A stretch of DNA of 64,000 bases from Cydia pomonella (Eukaryota; Arthropoda; Insecta; Lepidoptera; Tortricidae): the NCBI RefSeq assembly GCF_033807575.1, contig NC_084711.1, positions 11,160,001 through 11,224,000 of the forward strand, written 5' to 3'. Made by a program: the position numbers and the translations under genes. The first letter of the stretch is position 1, and each line of letters opens with the position of its first letter. This document shows, in pieces, positions 14,101 through 22,107 of this stretch. Below the pieces are notes generated by a model that saw only the letters and a program-made list of their open reading frames with translations, was not told where the DNA came from and did not search any database.

Positions 14101-17100
14101 TGGGATGATAAGTAACTGGCCTAAGTAGAAAATACTTGAATTTCGGTGTTAAAACTAATTTTATTTTTCGACATAGTCTCCACCTAGCTCTATGCACTTA
14201 TTCCATCTTCGCTTTAAAGCTGCGATGCCCTCCATAAAATGATTCTTTTCGAGGTCTGCAAAATACTCCTCCACAGCGGCTATGACGGCATCATTAGTGG
14301 CAAATTTCTGTCCACCCAAAAAAGTTTTAAGCTTCGGGAACAGGTGGAAGTCGGATGGTGCCAGATCAGGCGAATAAGGTGGATGGGGCAGCAAATCATA
14401 CTTTAATTCGCCGATTTTTGCCATGGCTTTAACACATGTGTGAACCCTAGCGTTGTCTTGATGGAAGATGATTTTTTTTTTTGCTAAGCCTGGTCGTTTT
14501 TGATGAATGCATTGATGAAGCTTATCTAAAAGATTAGCATAGTATTCCCCATTAATAGTTTTACCTTTGGGAAGGTAGTCTATCATCAAAATTCCACTAG
14601 CATCCCAAAAGACGGAAGCCATAACTTTTCCAGCCGACTTTACAGCCATAGCTTTTTTGGGACCCGAACATCCAGATTCAGTCCACTGTTTTGATTGAAT
14701 TTTTGATTCTGGCGTGTAGTGGTGAACCCATGTTTCATCTGTTGTTACAAATCGACGCAAAACATCAGCTTTATTTTTCTGAAAACGATCCAAACATTCT
14801 TCCGAATTTTGCACGCGGATTCTTTTTTGATCGTGCGTAAGCAATCGCGGCACCCAACGGGCGGATAACTTTTTCATATTTAATTCTTCACTTAGAATAT
14901 GATGTACCCGTTCCTTTGATATCCCTGTAGTGTCAGCTATTTCTGATAACTTCAATCGTCGATCTGCCAAAACCATATCGTGCACTTTGGAGACCATTTC
15001 CGGAGTTGTGGCACTTTTTGGACGTCCAGAGCGGGCTTCATCTTGGACACTTGTACGGCCTCGTTTAAATTCAGCCACCCAGTTTTTTACTGTGGCGTGA
15101 GAAAGAGCACATTCACCTAAAACATTCTTTAACTCTTCATAAATACCTATCCCCTTCATACCCTTCATGTAAAGAAACTTTATCACCGCTCTTTGTTCAA
15201 TTTTATCCATTTTGAAAACAATCGTCACAATATATTTTCAAATAACAGAAAATCGATAAAATATTTAAGCCATGAAATTTAAATTTCGAACACAGATAGC
15301 CAGAGACACGAAGCTTAAATTACGCTAGTTTATTTTTAAATTCAAACTTTTTAAATAGCTAAGGCCAGTTACTTATCATCCCGCCCTCGTAGTTATGAAG
15401 CAATTACAACAATATCACAGATAAGAAATTTGTTTTAACAAAACAGTTTATCGTTATGTTGGCCATTATTTACGGATTTTGAAAGCATCATAGAGGGTTT
15501 ATGATGTGTGTAGATAAAAAAAACATAATGGAATTGAAGGCGAGACGAGCGATAGTACGCAGCACGCGGCTATCGTGAACGCTATTCATGCATTTTTAGT
15601 GCTTGAAAATGGAGACCTACATAGGCTTACCGATACATTGCAAAAATTAGCTTAATGATAACATATTTTCTGGACATATTTTTTTGTCCAAAACTAGAAA
15701 AAAGTTTGTACAAAAAGTATGTAACTTTGTTTTACGTTACATTAGGTTTTTAAAGGGCCGGCAACGCGCATGTTACACCTCTGGAGTTGCAGGCGCCCAT
15801 AGGCTACGGTGACTGCTTAGCATCAGGCTGGCCGTATGCTTGTTTGCCACCGACGTTGTATTGATTGATCTCATAGATTTCCATTCAGATCCCGGGTCAT
15901 AAAATTTATAGATCTCAAAGAAGGCGTTAAACGAGAAATTAAATTTTGGAACGCATTTTGGGGAGCCACATTAACAGTGGAACTTACCGTTTATGCAGGT
16001 CGAACTTGAGCACGGACGATAGGATATTGTCGGTGGCGAGCGACGGGTGCGGGCTGGAGTCGTGGCAGGAGCCGCCCGCCACCAGCAAGTAGCGCCGCGC
16101 GCGCGCCCGCGGCTCCGCTGCTAACGCTACTAGGGCGCCGCGACCCGTTTTCTGCAAACAGTTTCATGTATTCAACCTTTAGCATCGTTGATAATGGCGT
16201 AAGCGCTACCGACAATAAGGTCCCTTTTCATAGATAATGTCACGAATAATCATTTCCTAAACGTGACCTATATTTTCACCAATACAATACACGTGAGTCA
16301 TTAACAAAATAGTCACAAACCATTGTATGCAAACTCACCATGTCAACTCTAACAGTCTTCAATGCCACAGCGATTGACGGGTCTTGTACATTTTTAATGG
16401 CTTCGTCGAGAAGTTGGGGAGCTATAAGCGGAAGGCGGATGTGGCTGAGGACTTCGAAACAATGGCGGCGGCGGCAGGCGGGGTCGTGTTCCAGCCATCT
16501 TAATGCTGGATATAGTACCTGTAAAGATAAATTAGTAGCTCAGGACTGCTTCGTCCACAATCCTAATTCACCACCTTCTTACCTGGTCATTATTGTCATA
16601 TGGTCCATTGTTCTGAGACCTCAACATTCCACTTTCCTATCTTGTCCACAGTTCTTCAGTGCTACAGTGCTAACTCGTCCATATTCCTATATGGTCCACA
16701 GTGCTGGCATTGGTAGAGGCCAAAATGGCAGGCCAACAAAACTCAGTTGAAATAAAAGCAATGCATAACTAAATGAACAGTGCCGATGTTATCTTATTGA
16801 AGGCAGTCAGGTTAATGAATGACGCAATAGTGTTGATGAGATGGTACTGTGGCCAAAATAGGAATGTGAACGAGTTAGGAAGGTGAGGATTTAGGAATGA
16901 ATGCTGACGACATGGCATTGTGGACGATTTAAACAGGTGACGAAATAGGATTGTGGACAAAGAGGTCTTGAGGCAAATTAGTTGAGTAATACCGCATAGC
17001 TAATCCCTATCATAATATTATAAATGGGAAAAGTAACCCTGTCTGTCTGTCTGTCTGTTACCTCTTCACGCTAAAACGGTTGAACCAAGTTAGATGAAAT

Positions 17101-20100
17101 GTGGTATTGAGATAGTTTGAATGGACTAAGTAGAGATGCCATCTTCTTCTTCTTTGTCGGTTCCTCATTACTCAGGATCGTGATCATTTGGTTTTGCAGC
17201 TGTGAATTGTCTCCATCAGTCTCGATCTCCCGTATCCCTCACCGCTTGATGGAGTTTGCCTAAGGTGGCCTTCTTAACTTAGTCAGATCTTTTAGTGGGT
17301 GGGGCCCTACGATCTTTCACCTTCCACTTTACCAAGCACGACCACTTTCTCCAAGCTTTCATCACCTCTACGCATAACATGGCCAAAGTAGTATAGCAAC
17401 CAATGTTGGCATATGGTGGACAGACGTGTTTTAATGCTATAATCGTGTCATAATGACTGTTTGGAAACCTTAGAAAACCTGAAAGTATTATAAAACCCAA
17501 CAATTTTGTATTTGGCCCCAGGTTGCGGATTGGCAGTGGTACTAATTAGGCCAGGCAACAAGTCTTCAAAAAAAGTTATAGAGGGAAACATAATTTTTGA
17601 CTTTGTCAGTTTGTTTGGACTAGTAAGGAGGAGAACATATCAAAAGTCCCTGGCTGTAGCCCTTGAGCCGGAGGGGGGGTTTGAACTTTTGAAGGGTCAT
17701 TTTTCGGTTTTTTTTTATATCGGAAATTATGCGTCTTAGTGACATGACCACTTATACAAAATGATAATTGATTAAAGCAGGGGTTCCCAAAGTGTGCGCC
17801 GCGGCGCCCTGGTGCGCCGTAGAAAGTAAAGAGGGGCGCCGTGAGTTCTATCATTATCCGAAACCACAAATATTCGCGGGTACGTATTTGAGCGCTCGCA
17901 TCGGTAAATAATATAGCGTCGTGTCACTCTTTTTCGACCGTGATTTTAAATTTACAAGGGCGCCGTTGCAAAATACTACACTTGTAACTGCGCCGCAGGT
18001 TGAAAAAGATTGGGAAACCCTGGATTAAAGGGTCTAGCCGCAATCCTATAGTGAAACTGCCCCTGGCTGAAATGTATACCTTTCTTAGAAGCGTTAATTG
18101 GTCTTATTATAAGATATTATTTTACAATATTTCAAGCCTGGAATCCCCTTGCTTTGGATAAAAAAAATATATACATAAAATCTTTTTTAATTTTTCTAAG
18201 CTAAAGTAATGGTTAGATTTCTTTGAAATTCGGATTATACATGGCACTAATAGCAATACATTTTCAAAAAAAAAATCAGGGTTCTAACTTATTTACAAAG
18301 GCCTAAAAAATATTTTAAATAATTTTATCTTGTTGCCACAGATGGATTTTTATGAAAAAAAAAATATATTTCATACAATATTGTATTGTGCATTAAATAC
18401 CTAAAAATTGAGGTTGTCGCCCTCTTGTAAATAACAAAAAAAAATGAAACAAAAAAAAAAATTTAGGCCTTTGTAAATAAGTTAGAACCTTGATTTTTTT
18501 TTTGAAAATGTATTGCTATTAGTGCCATGTATAATCCGAATTTCAAAGAAATCTAACCATTAGTTTAGCTTAGAAAAATTAAAAAAGATTTTATATATAT
18601 ATTTTTTTTTATCCAAATCAAGGGGATTCCAGGCTTGAAATATTGTAAAATGATATCTTATAATAAGACCAATTAACGCTTCTAAGAAAGGTATACATTT
18701 CAGCCAGGGGCAGTTTCACTATAGGATTGCGGCTAGACCCTTTTTTTATATTATTTACAAGAGGGCGACAACCTCAATTTTTAGGTATTTAATGCACAAT
18801 ACAATATTGTATAAAATATATTTTTTTTCATAAAAATCCATCTGTGGCAACAAGATAAAAATGTCTTACTAATGCAGGCCATTCGTCTTACGACCATTAA
18901 CCGTAAAATACAGATACATTCTTGGCATATGTCTAAGAAGGTATATAGATGCTTCATAAAGTATGATGGCGAAAAGACGGGAGTAGAAGCAATCGATCAA
19001 TATTGTTGTGAATGTGCGAATGAGTTAAGAACAGTAGGTTGTTGTTCACATGTAGCGGCAATTATATATTACTTGTCGTATGGCAGATTTTTATCCCGAA
19101 TTCCGCGGCCTAGCCATAAACTCTGTGCACTGTTCAAGACCGAAGGTATAAATGTTAGTATTAATACAGACAGTGACGAGGATGAGTAATTATAAGTGTT
19201 ATGTTTAGGTGTAAATTGTAGGATTTTAATAAAATGTGCTTTACTTTTTTAGTTTCTTTTGATACGTAATATTTTTTTAAGGCAGTATTGCGTATGTCAT
19301 AATAGACCTCAGCTTCGCTTCGGCCGATAATTACATGTGTTCTGAGACATTTCTTATTTTATTGGCCTCGGTATGTAATCTACTATTGCTGTACGTAAAC
19401 AACTACTACGTAAACATTCCTATTATGAAATACGCAATACTGCATTAAAAAATATATACCTACTTAGTGTAAACAATTTTTCTGCTCGACTAGCTGCTGC
19501 TCGTTGATACCTACTAAATGGTTGTAAAGGCGGAAGTACACAATGAGCCAAATACGTTGGCCCAATGTGTAACCTACAGACGCCTTAAGTCGAATGGCCT
19601 GCATTAGTAAGACATTTTTACCTTGTTGCCACAAATGGATTTTTATAAAAAAAATATATTTCATACAATATTGTATTGTGCATTAAATACCTAAAAATTG
19701 AGGTTGTCGCCCTCTTGTAAATAATAAAAAAAAAATTAAACAAAAAAAAATATTTTTTTAGGCCTTTGTAAATAAGTTAGAACCTTGATTTTTTTTTTTG
19801 AAAATGTATTGCTATTAGTGCCATGTATAATCCGAATTTAAAAGAAATCTAACCATTAGTTTAGCTTAGAAAAATTAAAAAAGATTTTATGTATATATTT
19901 TTTTTTATCCAAACCAAGGGGATTCCAGGCTTGAAATATTGTAAAATGATATCTTATAATAAGACCAATTAACGCTTCTAAGAAAGCTATACATTTCAGC
20001 CAGGGGCAGTTTCACTATAGTATTGCGGCTAGACCCTTTGTCACAAGTTTTATTTAGTCAATTTTTCCAAAATCGTGTAACTATGGGCATTGTACCATTT

Positions 20101-21779
20101 GTACCTATGGGTTTTGGTTTTGATATCCACTCTTGAAAGTTTATTTAGGGCTCTCAATTTTATCTTGATATCTCAATCTACTTCTTCTTCTTCTTTGTCA
20201 GGGGCTATGTAAGGCTCTACAGCCTTAATATCACTGCAACCATTCCTGATCTATTGTGAGCGCCACCTACTACAACTCTCGATCCAAACCTGCAACTTCA
20301 AACAGCTGCAGGATCTTCTTGATCTCGAGAGACCTTTGCTAATGTGGTTTTTCTGTGAATTTTGATAGTTAAAACAAGCTATTTACCTGTGCCTCACTTT
20401 CAACCTTTAGCTGTTCAGAGGACAGTAGGGTGACTAACTGTGGTAACGGCAAGTCCAGTAACTCATCTCCGCTGGCCACAACATTCCAGTTTGCTTGCGC
20501 ATGTTCTAGTGCTTCATCTGCTAGTTCGATGCAGTTATGTGCTTCAGCAAACCTGAAATGTGGTTATTCAGTTTTAATCATACTTTATAAGGGAATAAAA
20601 AGAAACAGATATGCTTGCATGTGCCTAATAGATATAGATTTGTTCCAACTGTTGGGACTACATTTTAAAACTTAAAGGTTCAATAGCAACTGGAAGGCAT
20701 ATGAAAGGTTAATGTTTCTACACCTTAATCTTATGCTGTTATAATATCATCTTAAGAATGTATGTGAATACCTAAAGATCCCCAAAGCATTTGAAGGGTG
20801 CAGTTCTCTCCTTAGAAATTCACCACAGCCTGTGACCAGTTCTCTCAATTGTAGCATGTCTGCAGCTATCAATAAATGCTGCACTGTAGTTTTGTCTATT
20901 ACTACTTCACCTGTGCAAAACCACAATATTACTATTTGGATCTTTTTAAAGACTAGTATAAGTGCCTCACACATCTTACTTAATTTAGAATCCTAAATTA
21001 TAAGGTGTAATCATGTTTAGTTAGAGTCCGACTGCAATAACTAGGAACATTTTTTTAGAACCCTAGTTAGGATAACTGAGTGAAGTAAGGTGTGTGAAGT
21101 CTTTTATGTAACCATACTAGGCAGATTATGTAGGATGTTTACAGATTTCTATAAAAATATTGTCATCATGAATTTCGCACCAGCCATTATAAATCAACCT
21201 GTAATTGTAAAATGACATTATTTGTTTACCTGTATAAATAAAGTCAATAATAATTGGAAGAATTTCTGCAGGCACACTAGGTAGAGCTACATGTCTTTTT
21301 TGACTCTCCTCCAAGCCCACATTAAACATAGCATCAAAGTATGCACAGCTGGCTGCAAGTACCACCCGGTGGGCCTACAAAGATATTTTTTTATATTAGT
21401 CAAAATAATACCTACATAACAAATAAAATGCTATAGCATAATATAATATTTTATTAAGTAATTTAAGAAAGTAATTATAAGCATTCGTTGCAGTTGACGG
21501 CGACCAGCTGCAATAATTAAACAGTTAATAAGCAATTAAGTCACTCTAATTAAATGTATACTATGAAAATACTTCAGTGTACTGTACCTTAACCCTGGTT
21601 TTTCCTGATATTAAATCTATGTCACAAAATCTGCCGTCTCTTTGGAAATTGCTCAAATTTAATGAAATTTTATTACCATAATCGCGACATTTGTACGGAC
21701 GAGATCCTTCTTTGTTTGAACATTTCTCAAAAATGTTTGTCGACATTTTGTTGTAAATATAATCACTACTTGTACTCAC
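5131..21779 (-). CDS. IPP: BTB-BACK-Kelch protein, actin-binding protein IPP orthologue (10 exons, 596 aa)
   Basis: Exons in order on the - strand: 21588-21779, 21230-21374, 20772-20910, 20387-20552, 16339-16518, 15988-16151, 13173-13308, 10611-10821, 8357-8577, 5131-5367. All splice sites are GT-AG and phases match throughout (1,791 nt). Residues about 46-155 form the BTB fold (DGRFCDIDL, AHRVVLAASCAYFDAMF, LPIIIDFIYTG, HLLIAADMLQL). About 156-275 form the BACK domain, and about 289-596 the Kelch repeats (YLLVAGGS, RVYAVGGEQGS, HLYAFGGWVGSDMG, LIYVVGGC, HLYVIGG, VLVAAGGDSE). The GGWVG, GLIYV and SVE-YDP phrases and the length (vertebrate IPP is about 584 aa) point to IPP rather than other KLHL proteins. 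Family roles are actin binding or Cullin-3 adaptor; which applies here is not visible. The 3' Kelch exons are very GC-rich against AT-rich introns. The gene shares a 328-bp divergent promoter region with RETREG. Confidence 0.9.
5380..5585 (+). mobile_element. Interspersed repeat of the 'agggttccgta' family
   Basis: It opens with tagggttccgtacccaaagg and closes near aagtacggaacccgcggtgg, then cgagtccgactcgcacttat. The ends are inverted (agggttccgta against tacggaaccc). It is nearly the same as the copy at 8858-9075 and lies 13 bp beyond the acceptor of IPP exon 10. Related pieces are at 30370-32455 and 36797-36868. Confidence 0.7.
5586..6080. repeat. Two-part interspersed repeat, copy A (IPP intron 9)
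   Basis: It contains ttaagatttcgtataccaaa, then gggctcccaactc, and later tattgtatacaatagtgata followed by aagcttttcaat and actgaaaagct. The same blocks recur in the same order and orientation at 7150-7620. The second block is itself an inverted repeat (tagtgatataa / ttatatcatga). Confidence 0.6.
6200..6345 (-). mobile_element. LINE/SINE 3'-tail repeat, - strand copy
   Basis: Reverse-strand match to the tail family seen at 2168-2255 and 45450-45600. Shared phrases are gttgagctctggcaacctta, ctcaccagcaggaacacaac and taaggagttacatgcgtg. It includes a C9 homopolymer. Confidence 0.55.
6445..6577. mobile_element. Foldback MITE, 133-bp near-perfect palindrome
   Basis: The left arm starts ctacctggtaaatgttatat and the right arm ends with its complement. 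Homology continues inward through ctgaagaatgaaac and a weaker ataatag/ctattat segment, around a central gaacttcgctcgagaagttc. It lies in IPP intron 9 and has no coding content. Confidence 0.75.
7150..7620. repeat. Two-part interspersed repeat, copy B (IPP intron 9)
   Basis: Direct-orientation relative of 5586-6080, sharing the ttaagatttcgtataccaaa block and, about 300 bp later, the tattgtatacaatagtgata ... actgaaaagct block. Spacing is similar, so the two blocks move or duplicated together. Confidence 0.6.
7721..8329. mobile_element. MITE with long inverted ends beside IPP exon 9
   Basis: The left end ggggcctattgcataataaa pairs with the right end ataatgcaataggccccc. The arms also share gttttgcaatagacaaatat, gaaaca-agaggtggcctatc and ccatagacaatgtttggccg. 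A second inverted pair lies inside at about 8058-8198 (taaggtagaagtactagtgc against gcactagtacttctacctta), suggesting nesting. The right end stops 27 bp from the splice donor of IPP exon 9. Confidence 0.75.
8668..8718. ncRNA. 51-nt hairpin with about 24-bp arms, possible small-RNA precursor or tiny MITE
   Basis: The arm gcacatacctcagtaaca pairs exactly with tgttactgaggtatgtgc. After one mismatch pairing resumes (aac against gtt), leaving a small loop around tcga. It lies in IPP intron 8. The size is short for a typical insect pre-miRNA, so a degenerate foldback repeat is equally possible. No conserved miRNA seed is recognised. Confidence 0.4.
8858..9075 (+). mobile_element. Interspersed repeat of the 'agggttccgta' family, full copy
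   Basis: Runs from tttttagggttccgtaccca to gggcaagtccgactcgcact and a T-run. The ends are inverted (agggttccgta against tacggaaccct). Very close to the copy at 5380-5585, including the internal ctgtatctcatga-ccgtgatag stretch. Confidence 0.75.
9360..10320 (-). pseudogene. Non-LTR retrotransposon reverse transcriptase remnant (jockey/CR1-like)
   Basis: Reading the - strand: a GVPQGSILGP-type motif near 10165-10130 with a frameshift after it, then LFIIFTNDITNYISN, then the catalytic box MFADDTNAV near 10050. Then a thumb region in the 9402-9761 frame (YHALNESKLRYSIMFWGNS, AQKTAIRTIF) and a terminal region near 9400 (VRHHVVNLFNKLPQ). Several frame breaks make it dead. The closing motif resembles the fragment at 28270-28960, probably the same broad family. 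It sits in IPP intron 8. Confidence 0.8.
10330..10558. repeat. Double inverted repeat (MITE cluster)
   Basis: Two adjacent inverted pairs: tttacagtacatatgg (about 10330) with ccatatgtactgtaaa (about 10409), and acgatacatgtgcgaatagg with cctatttttcgcacttgtat ending near 10550. Non-coding. It lies about 50 bp beyond the donor of IPP exon 8. Confidence 0.55.
11354..12500 (+). pseudogene. RTE-like LINE, 5'-truncated, nearly intact RT-to-C-terminus
   Basis: It opens inside the RT domain (FVDFTKAYDSIDRGTL), then TTGLKQGDALSPVLFNLALE and the catalytic VVGYADDLALLG. After a single stop (TAA, 11702-11704) the same frame continues with INQSKTGYLHMKRYKNT, FRYLGCTITDT, MYGCEAWTLSLKEE and VLRKILGPIKRDDGTW. 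A frameshift near 12220 leads to HRLRWFGHLLRMGEDRGF, GRRPVGRTRYRWSD and WHSLVLDAKTLFGSLRH. A 'tagttagttaattaat' tail at 12480-12495 resembles the short 3' repeats that end RTE elements. Loss is limited to the 5' part, one stop and one frameshift, so it is fairly young. It lies in IPP intron 7; a decayed relative is at 37236-38012. Confidence 0.85.
12600..13172. other. IPP intron 7 sequence without recognisable elements
   Basis: AT-rich, with an (AATAA)-type simple repeat at about 12656-12690. No coding signal and no inverted ends that I could pair. Confidence 0.4.
14095..15389 (-). mobile_element. Complete mariner element (1,295 bp) with TA target duplication
   Basis: The left end CGAGGGTGGGATGATAAGTA is mirrored by the right end, whose reverse complement is CGAGGGCGGGATGATAAGTA: one mismatch in 20, and the match continues through ACTGGCCT. 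TA dinucleotides flank it at 14093-14094 and 15390-15391, as expected for Tc1/mariner insertion. Length is typical of mariner. It lies in IPP intron 6, with its transposase on the same strand as IPP. Confidence 0.95.
14161..15228 (-). CDS. Mariner transposase, full-length, apparently intact (355 aa)
   Basis: DDE/D cut-and-paste transposase of the mariner family. The N-terminal helix-turn-helix pair covers about residues 8-115 (MDKIEQRAVIKFLY; GRPKSATTPEMV; LSEIADTTGISKERVHHIL). The WVPHxL-type motif reads WVPRLLTHDQK at 125-135. The catalytic triad is D164 (TTDETWVHHYTPESK), D258 (IIFHQDNARVHT) and D293 (PPYSPDLAPSDFHLFP). Exactly 34 residues separate the last two, the D,D34D signature of mariner. 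No stop or frameshift. The reading frame opens at M1, but M7 (MDKIEQ) may be the used start, giving about 349 aa, close to the Mos1 length of 345. An unbroken frame inside one-mismatch ends suggests recent mobility, perhaps ongoing. Confidence 0.95.
   Translation of the reverse strand: MTIVFKMDKIEQRAVIKFLYMKGMKGIGIYEELKNVLGECALSHATVKNWVAEFKRGRTSVQDEARSGRPKSATTPEMVSKVHDMVLADRRLKLSEIADTTGISKERVHHILSEELNMKKLSARWVPRLLTHDQKRIRVQNSEECLDRFQKNKADVLRRFVTTDETWVHHYTPESKIQSKQWTESGCSGPKKAMAVKSAGKVMASVFWDASGILMIDYLPKGKTINGEYYANLLDKLHQCIHQKRPGLAKKKIIFHQDNARVHTCVKAMAKIGELKYDLLPHPPYSPDLAPSDFHLFPKLKTFLGGQKFATNDAVIAAVEEYFADLEKNHFMEGIAALKRRWNKCIELGGDYVEK
15740..15862 (+). mobile_element. LINE/SINE 3'-tail repeat
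   Basis: Phrases tttttaaagggccggcaacg, cctctggagttgcaggcg and atgcttgtttgccaccgacg match the tail family at 50062-50135 and 53180-53345. It sits about 125 bp beyond IPP exon 6. Confidence 0.6.
16540..16980. repeat. Degenerate 'gtccacaatcctat' minisatellite in inverted arrangement
   Basis: The left part (about 16550-16720) repeats variants of cgtccacaatcctaa, gtccattgttctg and gtccacagttctt. The right part (about 16795-16965) carries the reverse complement (aaaataggaatgtgaacgag, gcattgtggacgattt, aaataggattgtggac). Units are about 14-20 bp and heavily diverged. Open frames crossing it have no protein character. Confidence 0.5.
17011..17125 (+). mobile_element. Common lepidopteran interspersed repeat with (CTGT)n
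   Basis: Reads tataaatgggaaaagtaacc, then (ctgt)5, then aacggttgaaccaagttaga and a 'gaaatgtggtattgagatag' motif. This layout is that of a widespread lepidopteran interspersed repeat, named here from memory only. Confidence 0.5.
17130..17435 (-). pseudogene. LINE C-terminal remnant with (AAG)n 3' end
   Basis: On the - strand a broken frame gives YYFGHVMRRGDESLEKVVV, then LGKVEGERS, and downstream pieces matching the usual 'GRSPTRW' tail region. It ends in GACAAAGAAGAAGAAGATGG at about 17160-17140. These are hallmarks of an RTE-like LINE endonuclease-RT C-terminus. Stops are frequent. A related decayed 3' end is at 20185-20345. Confidence 0.6.
17778..18022. mobile_element. hAT MITE, 245 bp, with 8-bp target duplication
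   Basis: Begins caggggttcccaaagtgtgc and ends gattgggaaaccctg; the terminal inverted repeat is CAGGGgTTCCCAA. It is flanked by a perfect 8-bp duplication, gattaaag, at 17770-17777 and 18023-18030. CAGGG ends and 8-bp duplications are diagnostic of hAT transposons. It landed at the very edge of the larger element that starts next to it. Confidence 0.92.
18872..19189 (+). CDS. SWIM-type zinc-finger protein fragment, transposon-borne (105 aa)
   Basis: The frame has the SWIM arrangement C-x-C...C-x-H: YCCECANELRTVGCCSHVAA, preceded by YRCFIKYDGEKTGVEA. It closes with an acidic tail (TDSDEDE). SWIM domains of this form occur at the C-terminus of several insect transposon-encoded proteins. The frame starts inside the inverted end of the surrounding element (MQAIRL lies in the repeat), so the real protein probably began in deleted sequence upstream. 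No DDE motif is visible. Likely a transposase C-terminal relic, not a host gene. Confidence 0.65.
   Translation: MQAIRLTTINRKIQIHSWHMSKKVYRCFIKYDGEKTGVEAIDQYCCECANELRTVGCCSHVAAIIYYLSYGRFLSRIPRPSHKLCALFKTEGINVSINTDSDEDE
19272..19452. mobile_element. Small MITE nested in the long-TIR element
   Basis: The left end ttttttaaggcagtattgcg and the right end cgcaatactgcattaaaaaa are inverted; homology continues through tatgtcataatag against ctattatgaaata. About 180 bp, non-coding. It sits just downstream of the SWIM-finger frame. Confidence 0.7.
20185..20345 (-). mobile_element. Decayed LINE 3' end
   Basis: On the - strand it closes with CTGACAAAGAAGAAGAAG, like the fragment at 17130-17435, after a GC-richer decayed stretch. 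No frame survives. It lies 42 bp beyond the donor of IPP exon 4. Confidence 0.4.
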
Positions 21780-22107
21780 ATTAAATGCATGAATATAAAA
21801 ACTGTTACTAATTTGGCTATTTCATTATAAATAAATAAACTAAAAAAACTCGCTTCACTGACAGTTCTATTTATGACCACACAAGACACAGATTGAGAAA
21901 GGTGCGACGATAGTGCAATGTCTCAAAGATTTGTAGGTTTACGGTTGGTGCACCTGTAAAATTGTCCAGTTACAAATGAAAGATTACACAATCTGTGAAG
22001 ACTCTTGAAAAAAATAAACAATGATTTGACAGAACTACTCTGAATATTTCAAGAGAAAATAGTTTTTTGGCTTTCTGAAATACAAAATTACGTAAAAAAT
22101 ACATTCT
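21780..22107. promoter_or_regulatory. Divergent promoter region between IPP and RETREG
   Basis: Only 328 bp separate the IPP start codon (-) and the RETREG start codon (+), so both 5' UTRs and core promoters must fit here or overlap. No TATA box at a credible distance is obvious on either side. Neither transcription start can be placed by eye. Confidence 0.6.

Larger units (their letters stand above)
18027..20040. mobile_element. DNA transposon with about 440-bp inverted ends, left end disrupted by an extra right-end copy
   Basis: The outer ends read aaagggtctagccgcaatcc (left, about 18027) and the complement of tattgcggctagaccctttg (right, ending about 20040). The right terminal block (19600-20040) is present intact. 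Its left partner is split: outer part 18027-18310, then a reversed right-end-like copy (about 18310-18745), then the inner part 18745-18895. Shared phrases include gaaactgcccctggctgaaa, taggtatttaatgcacaata and gtcttactaatgcaggccat. Between the ends lies one open frame (18872-19189) and a small MITE. The superfamily is not established because I cannot fix the target duplication. Confidence 0.8.
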
